A DNA stretch of 64,000 nucleotides, taken from the NCBI RefSeq assembly GCF_003946575.1, contig NZ_RHOP01000008.1:46833-110832 (forward strand), in the 5' to 3' direction. The notes under the pieces are model-generated. The model had not been told where the DNA came from. It saw only the letters and a list, made by a program, of their open reading frames with translations, and ran no database searches. Origin of the DNA: Companilactobacillus jidongensis (GTDB taxonomy: Bacteria > Bacillota > Bacilli > Lactobacillales > Lactobacillaceae). Both the position numbers and the translations under genes were made by a program. This document shows, one piece after another, positions 32,960 through 41,612 of the stretch. Every line of letters starts with the position of its first letter. Positions within the stretch are counted from its first letter, which is position 1.

Positions 32960-33793
32960 ATGAATAAAGAAAAGATCAAACGATTTGAAAACAGTAACAT
33001 TTTTTTTAGTTGCCCTATTTGCAAGGAAAAATTAGAGTTACAAGATACAAGTCTTGTATGTATCAACAACCATAACTTTGATATATCAAAGTATGGTTAC
33101 GTTAACTTTTTATTGAATATGAAGCAGCAAAAAAATTATGATAAAGAGAATTTTGAAAATCGTGGATTGATACTAAAGGATGGTTTGTATGATCATATCT
33201 TGAGTAAATTGATAGATATCATCACAGGGCTACCAGTGGGCAGTATTCTAGATGCTGGATGTGGTGAAGGTTATTATTCACGTGAAATAAAGCAAGCACT
33301 TCAAAAACAAGTTTTGGCATTTGATATTTCTAAGGATTCAGTACAACAGGCAGCACGTCAAGATACTGATAATACCGTGAAATGGTTTGTTGGTGATTTG
33401 GCACAGTTACCGATGCAAGATAATAGCATGGATTGCATTTTGGATATTTTTTCACCGGCTAATTACAATGAATTCCATCGTATTTTGACAGATAATGGTT
33501 ATTTGATCAAAGTTATTCCTGGAGAAAATCATGTGATCGAGTTACGTCAAAAGGCTAGTGCATACTTGCGTAGCGATAGTTATTCTAATAAAAAGGTGCT
33601 CGATTATTTTGAAGAACATTTCACTGTTATTGATGAGATTGATGCGACTAAGACTTACGAAGTATCAGAAAGAGTTCGCGATGCTTTCATTCAAATGACA
33701 CCACTATTATTTAATGTTGATACCGAAAAAATTGATTGGACAGATGTTAAGAACATTACCGTTGATTCCAAGATTTTGATTGGTAAAGCCTAA
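32960..33793 (+). CDS. rlmA: 23S rRNA (guanine-N1)-methyltransferase, RlmA type
   Basis: A 277-residue SAM enzyme. The N-terminal zinc finger (CPICKEKL...CINNHNFD) and SAM motif I (SILDAGCGEGYYSREI) match RlmA/TlrB proteins that methylate G745/G748 of 23S rRNA; some give mild macrolide resistance. Normal length, single gene with its own weak ribosome site. Confidence 0.85.
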   Translation: MNKEKIKRFENSNIFFSCPICKEKLELQDTSLVCINNHNFDISKYGYVNFLLNMKQQKNYDKENFENRGLILKDGLYDHILSKLIDIITGLPVGSILDAGCGEGYYSREIKQALQKQVLAFDISKDSVQQAARQDTDNTVKWFVGDLAQLPMQDNSMDCILDIFSPANYNEFHRILTDNGYLIKVIPGENHVIELRQKASAYLRSDSYSNKKVLDYFEEHFTVIDEIDATKTYEVSERVRDAFIQMTPLLFNVDTEKIDWTDVKNITVDSKILIGKA

Positions 33794-33856
33794 CAGCATT
33801 GAAAAAATGAGTTAATAAGGTCCATAATAGTCAATGTTGTTAGTGAGGGATTATGG

Positions 33857-34804
33857 ATGAAAAATAAAAAGAGAGGGCTCTTCTTTGTTATAACCGGAGG
33901 AATACTTTGGGGAGCTTCCGGAACCAGTGCAGAATATTTGTTCTCAGGGTTACACGTTTCGCCAAATTGGTTAGTTGGAATTCGTTTGTTTAGTGCCGGA
34001 TTGCTATTATTGATTTGGTATGGAATGACGTCGGGCAGTTCAGTATTTGATATTTGGAAGAAAAAATCTTCTTGGATCATGCTGATATTATTTGCATTCT
34101 TAGGAGTGTTACCATCTCAATGGACATACTTCTTGGCAATCAATTATGGTAATGCGCCAACGGCAACGGTATTACAGTTTTTGGGACCATTGTTTATTAT
34201 TATGTATTTAACGATTGCCAATCGAGAATTACCACGGCGAACGGACGTTATTTCAGTGATATTGGCATTGATAGGAACTTTTCTGTTGGTGACTAATGGT
34301 AATTTAAACGGATTAGTTCTATCACCTTTGGCACTATTCTGGGGTGTTATGTCAGGTATTGCTTCAGCAACTTATACGTTGTTACCACGAGGATTACTGA
34401 CGAAATACGATGCTCGTTCAGTTGTCGGTTGGGCAATGCTGATTAGTAGTTTTTCGTTTATTGGCGAAGTTACTACTAAACCAGTGCCAAAGCTTAATTT
34501 GATGGGAATCTTGTGTATTCTCTTTATAATTATTTTTGGAACGATGTTTGCTTATCTATTCTACTTAAGTAGTTTGCGAGATCTATCGCCAAGTACGACT
34601 AGTATGCTCAGCTCATTTGAACCTTTAACGGCAACGATTTTGTCCGTGACATTGCTAAGTACACCGTTTACTTTGGTACAGCTTATTGGTGGAGTTTTGA
34701 TTCTATCCACTACGTTTTTACAAGCTTTGCCAACAAAGACGATTGAACGCTCAGAACAAGAAGAAGTCGATGAAGAACAAAATGAATCAAACGAAGCTAA
34801 CTAA
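33857..34804 (+). CDS. EamA/DMT-family transporter
   Basis: A 315-residue drug/metabolite transporter with ten helices in two EamA repeats (WGASGTSAEYLF...; LSTPFTLVQLIGGVLILSTTFLQ) and an acidic C-terminal tail. Substrate unknown. It is followed by a strong terminator. Confidence 0.85.
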   Translation: MKNKKRGLFFVITGGILWGASGTSAEYLFSGLHVSPNWLVGIRLFSAGLLLLIWYGMTSGSSVFDIWKKKSSWIMLILFAFLGVLPSQWTYFLAINYGNAPTATVLQFLGPLFIIMYLTIANRELPRRTDVISVILALIGTFLLVTNGNLNGLVLSPLALFWGVMSGIASATYTLLPRGLLTKYDARSVVGWAMLISSFSFIGEVTTKPVPKLNLMGILCILFIIIFGTMFAYLFYLSSLRDLSPSTTSMLSSFEPLTATILSVTLLSTPFTLVQLIGGVLILSTTFLQALPTKTIERSEQEEVDEEQNESNEAN

Positions 34805-34816
34805 AAGAGAGCGTGA

Positions 34817-34856
34817 AAAAATCCTGTATTTACTATGTAAATACAGGATTTTTTGT
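34817..34856. terminator. Terminator
   Basis: AAAATCCTGTATTTAC pairs with GTAAATACAGGATTTT, then T's. Confidence 0.92.
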
Positions 34857-34914
34857 AGTTAAACGGGGGAAGTTGTGTTTTTTTGCGCGTTTACAATGCA
34901 GTTTTGAGAGCTAC

Positions 34915-35187
34915 TTATTTTGTCTTTAACATTAAATCTAATGAATCTTGCAAATCTTTGAGTTGTTGTTCATCAACACAATTAACATTTTTGCGAATGT
35001 TTTGAGCAATGACCAGTTTCATAGCTTTATCAACGCCAGACTTAACAGCGGATAACTGCACCAGTACATCATCACAAGGCCGTCCTTCTTCCATCATATG
35101 TAGGATCCCATCGAGTTGACCACGGGATCGTTTGATTTGGCTAGTGATGCGTTTGCTGGCAAGTTGTTCTTCTTCAGTTTGAGACAT
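34915..35187 (-). CDS. CsoR/RcnR/CstR-family repressor, probably CstR-like
   Basis: A 90-residue all-helical repressor (RSRGQLDGILHMMEEGRPCDDVLVQLSAVK). The first ligand Cys is in GRPCDD and the second in NVNC. The His that completes the copper site in CsoR is absent: the helix reads VIAQN, as in CstR (ISEN). CstR proteins sense persulfides through the two Cys. Divergent from a thioredoxin with an operator before each gene. Confidence 0.82.
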   Translation of the reverse strand: MSQTEEEQLASKRITSQIKRSRGQLDGILHMMEEGRPCDDVLVQLSAVKSGVDKAMKLVIAQNIRKNVNCVDEQQLKDLQDSLDLMLKTK

Positions 35188-35223
35188 ATGAGGCCTCCTA
35201 ATTAATTAATATCAACCATATTA

Positions 35224-35237
35224 TACCCGGCCGGGTA
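35224..35237. promoter_or_regulatory. CsoR/CstR-type operator 1
   Basis: TACCCGGCCGGGTA, a perfect palindrome of the TACCC-N4-GGGTA form, 37 bp upstream of the repressor start; suggests autoregulation. Confidence 0.8.
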
Positions 35238-35301
35238 GTGTACCTCAAATTATATGTTTAAATATCTCTATCACACTGGAATCAAATTAATTGATATATT
35301 T

Positions 35302-35315
35302 TACCCCAGGGGGTA
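35302..35315. promoter_or_regulatory. CsoR/CstR-type operator 2
   Basis: TACCCCAGGGGGTA, same architecture as operator 1, 45 bp upstream of the thioredoxin ATG. Confidence 0.8.
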
Positions 35316-35359
35316 TATTAATTGTTGAAGTTAAAAGTAAATCATAAGGGGTATTTAAT

Positions 35360-35683
35360 ATGAGTAATATCACAGAAATTTCTGACAAGACTTATAACGA
35401 TGAAACAAAAACAGGTCTAGTAATCACTGATTTTAACGCTGACTGGTGTCCTCCATGCAAAATGATGAATCCTATTCTTGAGAAGTTGTCATCAAATGAT
35501 GAACTAGGTGATAAGATCAAGTTTACATCAATGAACGTTGACCATAATCCTGAGACACCAAATAACTTTGGTATCCAGGGTATTCCAACTTTTATTATCA
35601 AAAAAGATGGAAACGTTGTTGGTCGTATGGTTGGTTATCAACCAGAGGCTAAGTTCCGTGCGGCTTTGGAACAGTATATGTAG
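35360..35683 (+). CDS. Thioredoxin-like protein with WCPPC active site
   Basis: A 107-residue thioredoxin fold. The active site reads DWCPPCKMM instead of the usual WCGPC, and the cis-Pro is in GIPTF. CPPC shifts redox potential relative to classic Trx. AAGGGG precedes the ATG. Its control by a CsoR/CstR-type repressor suggests a role in reducing persulfides or metal-damaged thiols rather than general housekeeping. Confidence 0.88.
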   Translation: MSNITEISDKTYNDETKTGLVITDFNADWCPPCKMMNPILEKLSSNDELGDKIKFTSMNVDHNPETPNNFGIQGIPTFIIKKDGNVVGRMVGYQPEAKFRAALEQYM

Positions 35684-35734
35684 CAAGAGGCAAAGAGCGC
35701 GTGGCAAAACACGTTTAGCTTCTGAGCATAACGT

Positions 35735-35774
35735 AAAAAATCCCCGTATTTTAGTAAATACGGGGATTTTTTAG
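35735..35774. terminator. Bidirectional terminator
   Basis: AAAAAATCCCCGTATTT pairs with AAATACGGGGATTTTTT; it overlaps the LCP stop codon. Confidence 0.93.
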
Positions 35775-36799
35775 TACGTATTATTAGTGTAGTAGGTGGT
35801 ATCAAGCCCATTAGTATCATAATCTGTACTATCAGGATTATTGAAGAATCCTGTATTGAGCTTATTCAATTGGGTTTCAGTATTATTTAACTTTTGTTGC
35901 TTTAAATCTAAGTTAGCTCTCAATTTATCAGAAGCTCTTTGTAGTGTACTATTTGATAAGATTTGGTATGAACTACCATTGATCCAAGCGTTTTGTCCTT
36001 GTAATTGTAACGAAGTCATATGTTTGCCTGCACTGTGGTATTTAATAGGAAAGCTTTCCATTTGACCATCAGTTAAATCAGTATTGATGTCTGGACCTAA
36101 CTTAGTGATCAAGCTAGGTAACTTAACTAAGTATTTTGGTTGTTGTAATTTTTTGACCACTGCCTTCAAAACTTGCTGTTGACGAAGTTGACGACCATAA
36201 TCACCACGCGGATCCTCATAACGCATTCGAACGTAACTTAATGCTTGTTTACCATTTAAGTGGTGAGTTCCCTTAGGGATGGTTACACCGCCAAAACTAA
36301 CTTTAATAGGTGTAGTAACTGTTACACCACCAACAAAGTTAACGGTTTTTTCGAGTGCAGCCATATTGATTGCTACGCTGTAATCAACGTTTATACCAAG
36401 TAACTTACCGACAGTATTTTTGGCCATCGTAGCCTTACCGATGTTGTAGGCCGCATTAATTTTTTGAACGTCCTTTTTATTCTTTCCAGCACCAACAATT
36501 TCAGCCATGGTGTCCCGAGGGATTGAGTACATAACGGATGATTTTGTCTTAGGATTTAGAGTGACTATCATCATAGTGTCAGAGTTACCACGATCAACTC
36601 GACCGTCGGCACCAGTGTCTGCACCTAATAACAGTATTGAGATTGGTTTTCCTTCGTCGATCTTCTTTGAGACGCTATTCTGATTATTATCGATTGAATC
36701 AAGAGCTTTTTTACCTTGGTATACATAAACACCTAATACAATTCCGATTACGACCAAGATAGCAACTAGTCCAATAACTATACGTTTAAAAATTTTCAT
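35771..36799 (-). CDS. LytR-CpsA-Psr (LCP) family protein
   Basis: A 342-residue protein: one N-terminal membrane anchor (IVIGLVAILVVIGIVLGVYV) then the LCP domain (LLLGADTGADGRVDRGNSDTMMIVTLNP; SIPRDTMAEI; LSYVRMRYEDPRGDYGRQLRQQQVL) with the Asp/Arg residues that bind polyprenyl phosphate. LCP enzymes attach teichoic acids or polysaccharides to peptidoglycan. ATG 36799 has TTTGGAG upstream. The C terminus is Asn/Thr-rich. Confidence 0.92.
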   Translation of the reverse strand: MKIFKRIVIGLVAILVVIGIVLGVYVYQGKKALDSIDNNQNSVSKKIDEGKPISILLLGADTGADGRVDRGNSDTMMIVTLNPKTKSSVMYSIPRDTMAEIVGAGKNKKDVQKINAAYNIGKATMAKNTVGKLLGINVDYSVAINMAALEKTVNFVGGVTVTTPIKVSFGGVTIPKGTHHLNGKQALSYVRMRYEDPRGDYGRQLRQQQVLKAVVKKLQQPKYLVKLPSLITKLGPDINTDLTDGQMESFPIKYHSAGKHMTSLQLQGQNAWINGSSYQILSNSTLQRASDKLRANLDLKQQKLNNTETQLNKLNTGFFNNPDSTDYDTNGLDTTYYTNNTY

Positions 36800-36867
36800 T
36801 GATTTCTCCAAAAGATACATTTGTGATGTATCTATTTTAATCATAAGTACTTAATAATGTAAAGTAA

Positions 36868-37515
36868 TTATCTAGAAGAAAGAGAATAAGTGGTTCGAAA
36901 TTCAGTTATGATAGATTTCTTGAAACCTTCAATTTTTTGAAGATTCATTTGTTCTCTAGTGACTGGTTCAACGATGCTATTCAACTGTGAGATAAAATAT
37001 TCATTCAAAAAATTTTCAGCATGGTTAATGGCTAATTTGTCATTTAACGTTTGTTTCAAGATTTCATTGATAGTTGCTTTGTTTTGAAAGACAACGAATT
37101 CTGCTGAAATATTTTCTACAAAATATTTCTTTTTTTGCATACTCTTATAAAACGACGAGAACTTATTAAAATAGTCTTCATAACTATTTTGAAATTCCAC
37201 AAATAATTGCGGATACGCATCGCGTAATTCATTTTCAAAAGTAGTCGTTGAGGAACCAGTTAGTAACATTGTATTAAGTAACGCTTTGGTAAGATCATCA
37301 GGATTATCAGTGTCGTTGAATTGATTATTCTTTATAAATTCAAGATGACGATTTACTACCGCCTGAATTATTTCATCTTTGTTTTTAAAATACAAATATA
37401 ATGACGCACGACTTATACCAATATTTTTGGCAAGGGTAGCCATCGATGATTTTTGGAATCCCTTAATTAAAATAATGTGATTTAACTTAATTATTAGTTC
37501 TTCTCTTTTGTCCAT
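36868..37515 (-). CDS. TetR-family repressor
   Basis: A 215-residue regulator. The N-terminal HTH (FQKSSMATLAKNIGISRASLYLYFKNKDEI, residues 20-50) is clear; the ligand domain is unassigned. It is divergent from an SDR reductase, and a 10-bp inverted repeat lies between them. Confidence 0.9.
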   Translation of the reverse strand: MDKREELIIKLNHIILIKGFQKSSMATLAKNIGISRASLYLYFKNKDEIIQAVVNRHLEFIKNNQFNDTDNPDDLTKALLNTMLLTGSSTTTFENELRDAYPQLFVEFQNSYEDYFNKFSSFYKSMQKKKYFVENISAEFVVFQNKATINEILKQTLNDKLAINHAENFLNEYFISQLNSIVEPVTREQMNLQKIEGFKKSIITEFRTTYSLSSR

Positions 37516-37553
37516 TTGCTTACCTCTAAAAATAATTATACTATAAGCTTTAC

Positions 37554-37588
37554 AAATTAGACATAAAATTGTATTATTTGTCTAATTT
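37554..37588. promoter_or_regulatory. TetR operator candidate
   Basis: AAATTAGACA (37554-37563) and TGTCTAATTT (37579-37588) are perfect 10-bp arms with a 15-bp spacer, placed 20 bp before the SDR ATG and 39 bp from the repressor start. Confidence 0.75.
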
Positions 37589-37607
37589 AAAAAAGAGGTC
37601 AATTAAA

Positions 37608-38612
37608 ATGAAAAAAGTTGTTGTTACAGGAGCATCAGGATTTGTTGCCGGTTGGGTCATTGTTGAATTTTTGAAGAACGGATATGCAGTTAAAGGTAGT
37701 TTGCGTTCAATGAAGAAAGCAGAGGCCATTTATAATAATATTGAAAAATATGTAAGTAAGTCTGAATTAGATAATTTGTCATTTTTTGAAGCTGATTTAT
37801 CTAGTAAAGCTGGCTGGGTTGAAGCTATTTCAGATACAGATGGTGTAATACATGTTGCTTCACCAATGGGGCACGGGACTGAATCGGTTGAGGAACTTAC
37901 AAGTGTCGCCAAAAATGGTGTATTGAATGTCTTGAGTTCTGCCAAAGAGGCAGGAGTTAATAGAGTAGTTATGACCAGTTCGCAAGCTGTATCGACACCG
38001 AAGAATTCCGTAGGTGATGTTACTTTGGATGAGAGTTTCTGGACAGATGTGAACAATCCTGAGCTGGATCCTTATCGAATTTCCAAAGTAAGATCTGAAG
38101 AAGCTGCTTGGGATTTTGCTAAAGAAAACAATCTTGAATTAACAACTATCTTACCAGGCGCTATTTTTGGTCCGATTATGTCAGAACAGACAATGAGTTC
38201 AAATGGAATTTTAAGACAAATTCTCAAAGGATTACCAGCTATTCCCCAAGTACCAATGGAAATCAGTGATGTTCGTGACTTGGCCAATCTACATCGATTG
38301 GCATTTGAGTCTGATAAGGCTATTTCACAGCGTTATTTAGCAGCTTCTCAGTCCTTGACGATGCTACAGATTGCACAGATATACAAAAATAAATTTCCAA
38401 ATTTAAGTATTACAACAAGAGTGGCCCCCAATTCATTAGTTAGAATTACGTCTAAATTTGTCCCTGGGTTAAGAGCGTTGGTTCCAATGCTAGATCGTAA
38501 GTATCATCACTCTACAGAGCTGGCTGAGACGGATTTAGGTTGGAAACAACATAAACCAGCACAAACTGTTATTGATTCAGCGCAATCTATGATAGATTTA
38601 AACTTATTATAG
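37608..38612 (+). CDS. NAD(P)-dependent extended SDR (aldehyde reductase/epimerase-like)
   Basis: A 334-residue extended short-chain dehydrogenase. GASGFVAGWV is the cofactor loop, with Ser (MTSSQAVS) and the Tyr-x3-Lys pair (YRISKVRSE). It resembles cinnamoyl-CoA/dihydroflavonol-type reductases that act on aldehydes. The ATG at 37608 follows AAAGAGG; the frame is open to 37569 without support. It is likely the main target of TetR, possibly for detoxifying a reactive carbonyl. Confidence 0.85.
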   Translation: MKKVVVTGASGFVAGWVIVEFLKNGYAVKGSLRSMKKAEAIYNNIEKYVSKSELDNLSFFEADLSSKAGWVEAISDTDGVIHVASPMGHGTESVEELTSVAKNGVLNVLSSAKEAGVNRVVMTSSQAVSTPKNSVGDVTLDESFWTDVNNPELDPYRISKVRSEEAAWDFAKENNLELTTILPGAIFGPIMSEQTMSSNGILRQILKGLPAIPQVPMEISDVRDLANLHRLAFESDKAISQRYLAASQSLTMLQIAQIYKNKFPNLSITTRVAPNSLVRITSKFVPGLRALVPMLDRKYHHSTELAETDLGWKQHKPAQTVIDSAQSMIDLNLL

Positions 38613-38624
38613 GAGGTAATGACT

Positions 38625-39047
38625 TTGAAAAAAATTTACTTTATTTGTACAGGTAATTCCTGTCGTTCACAAATGGCTGAGGGGTTAGCCAAAAAATATT
38701 TACCAAACTGGGAGGTTCGTAGTGCTGGTGTTGAAGTCCACGGATTGAATCCGCGTGCGGTCGAAAGTATGAAAGAAGTCGATATTGATATCTCAAATAA
38801 CACCTCAAAGTTGATTGATACAGATTACTTTAATAGTTGTGATTTTGTTGTAACTCTTTGTGGGGATGCCAAAGACAAATGTCCTATGGTACCGCAAGGA
38901 GTAACTCACTTACATTGGGGCTTACCTGATCCAGCTCAAGCTACTGGTAGTGAAGAAGAGGTTATGCGTGTATTTCGTGAAGTTCGTAACCAGATAGAGA
39001 GAAAAATTGTTAGCTTCAGTGAAAATACCCATATTATAGTTAATTAA
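38625..39047 (+). CDS. arsC: Thioredoxin-coupled arsenate reductase (LMW phosphatase fold)
   Basis: A 140-residue protein with the active-site loop [13 protein letters not shown] (catalytic Cys near residue 8) and the two relay cysteines (TLCGDA and DKCPMVP) that define Trx-linked ArsC. The start is TTG 38625, 8 nt after AGGAGG; the ATG at 38619 sits against that site. It is 12 bp after the SDR gene. No arsB or arsR is adjacent, but the SLC13/ArsB-like permease at 61130 is in the window. Confidence 0.87.
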   Translation: MKKIYFICTGNSCRSQMAEGLAKKYLPNWEVRSAGVEVHGLNPRAVESMKEVDIDISNNTSKLIDTDYFNSCDFVVTLCGDAKDKCPMVPQGVTHLHWGLPDPAQATGSEEEVMRVFREVRNQIERKIVSFSENTHIIVN

Positions 39048-39164
39048 TTTAAGAAAAATTGTTACTTTTGTCACAAATGGGGTTATTTGTTTTTCTCAGG
39101 AGTGATATTATATAGGTGAGATGTGAAAACGTTTGCAGAAATTATTTTATGGGGAGATGATCTT

Positions 39165-39443
39165 TTGACAAACAAAAACGTAATTAGAAGTATTAGGGAC
39201 TACGTCGATGCGTTGGAGGTCAAGGTGATCTTTTCTGAACCAACTAATTTCAATCCAGTTGACTATCCACAATTGGAAGAAATGGGTAAATGGAGTCACG
39301 ATAAGATCAAAAATACTTTGACATTAAATGCCAAACATCTCAACGACTATAAAGAGGGAGATCTGGTTAGAGCCCTATCTGATTCACGGGTAGATCCTAA
39401 CAAGTACATTATCAAATTCTTACCTCTAAAAATGAGCGTCTAG
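39165..39443 (+). CDS. Hypothetical small protein
   Basis: A 92-residue soluble, charged protein (NKNVIRSIRDYVDALEVKVIF; GKWSHDKIKNTLTLNAKHLNDY). I chose TTG 39165, 8 nt after GGGGAG; GTG 39123 in the same frame has a poor site and sits almost on the -10 (TATTATAT near 39106-39113). Not recognised. It has its own promoter and terminator. Confidence 0.6.
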   Translation: MTNKNVIRSIRDYVDALEVKVIFSEPTNFNPVDYPQLEEMGKWSHDKIKNTLTLNAKHLNDYKEGDLVRALSDSRVDPNKYIIKFLPLKMSV

Positions 39444-39448
39444 TTCCT

Positions 39449-39480
39449 AAAAAAACTCCAACTGTTTTGGGGTTTTTTTG
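39449..39480 (+). terminator. Terminator
   Basis: AAAAAACTCCAA pairs with TTGGGGTTTTTTT. Confidence 0.85.
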
Positions 39481-39523
39481 TTCGAATTTTTGTTATTATA
39501 TAGATGAATAAGGGGATGACATT

Positions 39524-40012
39524 ATGTCAAAATTAGCACAAGTATTAGTTGTTATCGATATGCAAAATGCTTTGAAATATAGTTATAATTACGATGGACT
39601 TTTGAAGTCTGTTAATAAGAGAATCGATACTTATCGATTTGCCAATTTGCCAATTATTTTTGTTCAACATAATGACCAAGATGTTGTTAGAGGCAGTGAC
39701 TTATGGCAATTTTCCAAAGGATTGGACATCAATGATGACGATATGGTCGTTGAAAAAACGCATGCAAATGCTTTTTATAGAACAAACTTGAATAATTTGT
39801 TACAAGAGAACAATTTGAGCACAATTGAATTCTGTGGAGTGCAAACTGAAATCTGTTGTGATGCAACCATCAAGATGGCACATGGACTAGGATATAAAAT
39901 TATCATGAAACACGATATGACTTCGACTTATGATAATAATTATATGTCTGCCGAAAATACGATCGAGTTTTATGAGAATATTTGGGATAAAAGATTTCTT
40001 ACTTTCGTATAA
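39524..40012 (+). CDS. Isochorismatase-family cysteine hydrolase
   Basis: A 162-residue hydrolase with the Asp-Lys-Cys triad visible as VVIDMQNAL, VEKTHANAF and GVQTEICCDATIK (nucleophile is the first or second Cys of ICCD; family position favours the one preceding DATIK). Substrate unknown: nicotinamide-like amides or small ureides. AAGGGG precedes the ATG. Confidence 0.85.
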   Translation: MSKLAQVLVVIDMQNALKYSYNYDGLLKSVNKRIDTYRFANLPIIFVQHNDQDVVRGSDLWQFSKGLDINDDDMVVEKTHANAFYRTNLNNLLQENNLSTIEFCGVQTEICCDATIKMAHGLGYKIIMKHDMTSTYDNNYMSAENTIEFYENIWDKRFLTFV

Positions 40013-40017
40013 AATTA

Positions 40018-40048
40018 AAGAAACCTCACATTTGTGGGGTTTCTTTTT
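40018..40048. terminator. Terminator
   Basis: AAAGAAACCTCACA / TGGGGTTTCTTTTT. Confidence 0.88.
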
Positions 40049-40106
40049 GTAAGCGATTCATCTATATTGAGGATAGTATTAAGTCTTGATCTGGAGGGAT
40101 TGGATT

Positions 40107-41513
40107 ATGCAAAAACATTCAGCATGTTCATCAATTATGGTAGGTAAGAAGGCTGCGATGGATGGCAGCACTTATATTGCCAGAAACGAAGATAATTATG
40201 TCGCAATTTATCCGAAAAAGTTCTATGTAGAACCAGCTGTTTCTGGACAAGAAAAAACATATAAATCTTTTTATAATGATTTAACTGAGAAACTGCCAGA
40301 AAATGGTTATCGATACACAACTTCACCTGACGCCAATACAACTGAAGGTTTGTACGAGGAAGACGGTATTAATGAGAAGGACGTTGCCATGAGTGCTACT
40401 GAAAGTGTCTATGGTAATGAAAAAGTTCTTGGGTACGATCCATTAGTTCCTGAAGGTATCGCTGAAGATTCAATCACGACATTAGTCTTGCCGTATGTTG
40501 ATTCAGCACGTGCAGGTGTTAAGCAATTGGGCGATTTGGTCGCCAAATATGGATCAGCTGAGAGCAATGGCGTTCAGTTCAGTGATCATGATGAAATTTG
40601 GTATATGGAAATTGCTACAGGTCATCAATGGGTAGCCGTTCGTATCCCAGATGACTGTTATGCTTTCGCAGCAAACCAAATTGGTATTGAAGAGATTGAT
40701 TTTGGTGAGTCAGATAATTATATGTGGTCAGCAGGAATTCAAAAATTTGTTGAAGATCATGATTTGAATCCTGATGAAGGTAAATTTAATTTCAGACATA
40801 TCTTCGGTACCGATACTAAGACCGATTATCATTACAACACACCACGTGTCTGGTTTGCTCAGAAATATTTGAATCCAAGTATTGAACAGGATCCCGAGTC
40901 ACCTGAGTTACCATTTTTACGTAAACCAGAGAAAAAGATTTCAGTTGAAGATATTCAGTATGTTCTGAAGTCTCACTATAATGAGACCCAATTTGATCCA
41001 TTAGGTAGTGGCAGTGAAAATGATAAAAAACGCTATCGTTCAATTGCATTATCAAGAACTGCCAATTCACACATTTTACAATTGAACCATGACAAGTTAA
41101 GTGTCGAGTGGAAGTGTTTTGGTATTCCTAGTTTCACACCATTTGTTCCATTTTTTACTAATGCTAATGATACTGACGCAACTTATCGTGATATCTCAGA
41201 TTCGATGAATTTGAAAGATGCTTATTGGATCTATGAAGCCTTATCGATGGTCGTTGAAACACATTATGCGGAATTTATTGAAGAAGACTTAGACTATCAA
41301 AAAGAATTGTCACAATGGGCTAGAGAAAAGATCGATGCTGCTGAAGATGAATCAGAATCCTTATCAGGAACTGAATTAATTGGTTATTTAACGAAACAAA
41401 ACCACGAGATTGCGACATACTATAATGACAAGGCCAAAGAATTATTGGGTAAATTAGTGACAGAAGGTGCCGAGCTTTCAAAGCTTAATTTCAGGATGGA
41501 TCCAAATCTATAA
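40107..41513 (+). CDS. C69-family dipeptidase, copy 1
   Basis: A 468-residue N-terminal-nucleophile dipeptidase of the PepD group. The nucleophile Cys is near the start (KHSACSSIMVGKKA), exposed by removal of a short propeptide. ATG 40107 follows GGAGGG; the frame extends back to 40086. The conserved YMEIATGHQWVAVRIPDD is intact. Cleaves dipeptides in the cytoplasm. A tandem paralogue follows after 100 bp. Confidence 0.92.
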   Translation: MQKHSACSSIMVGKKAAMDGSTYIARNEDNYVAIYPKKFYVEPAVSGQEKTYKSFYNDLTEKLPENGYRYTTSPDANTTEGLYEEDGINEKDVAMSATESVYGNEKVLGYDPLVPEGIAEDSITTLVLPYVDSARAGVKQLGDLVAKYGSAESNGVQFSDHDEIWYMEIATGHQWVAVRIPDDCYAFAANQIGIEEIDFGESDNYMWSAGIQKFVEDHDLNPDEGKFNFRHIFGTDTKTDYHYNTPRVWFAQKYLNPSIEQDPESPELPFLRKPEKKISVEDIQYVLKSHYNETQFDPLGSGSENDKKRYRSIALSRTANSHILQLNHDKLSVEWKCFGIPSFTPFVPFFTNANDTDATYRDISDSMNLKDAYWIYEALSMVVETHYAEFIEEDLDYQKELSQWAREKIDAAEDESESLSGTELIGYLTKQNHEIATYYNDKAKELLGKLVTEGAELSKLNFRMDPNL

Positions 41514-41612
41514 AGAGTGGAGGAACTCGATTTTCGGAACTCGTTTCGGATATCAAACATCTAGCATCTAAGAGTATAATTATATTAATAAACGAAAATT
41601 AGGGGGATAAAA

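Noticed and set aside
38625..39047. A full ars operon around arsC
   Set aside because: No arsR or arsB lies nearby; the ArsB/SLC13-like permease is over 22 kb away and has no visible link.
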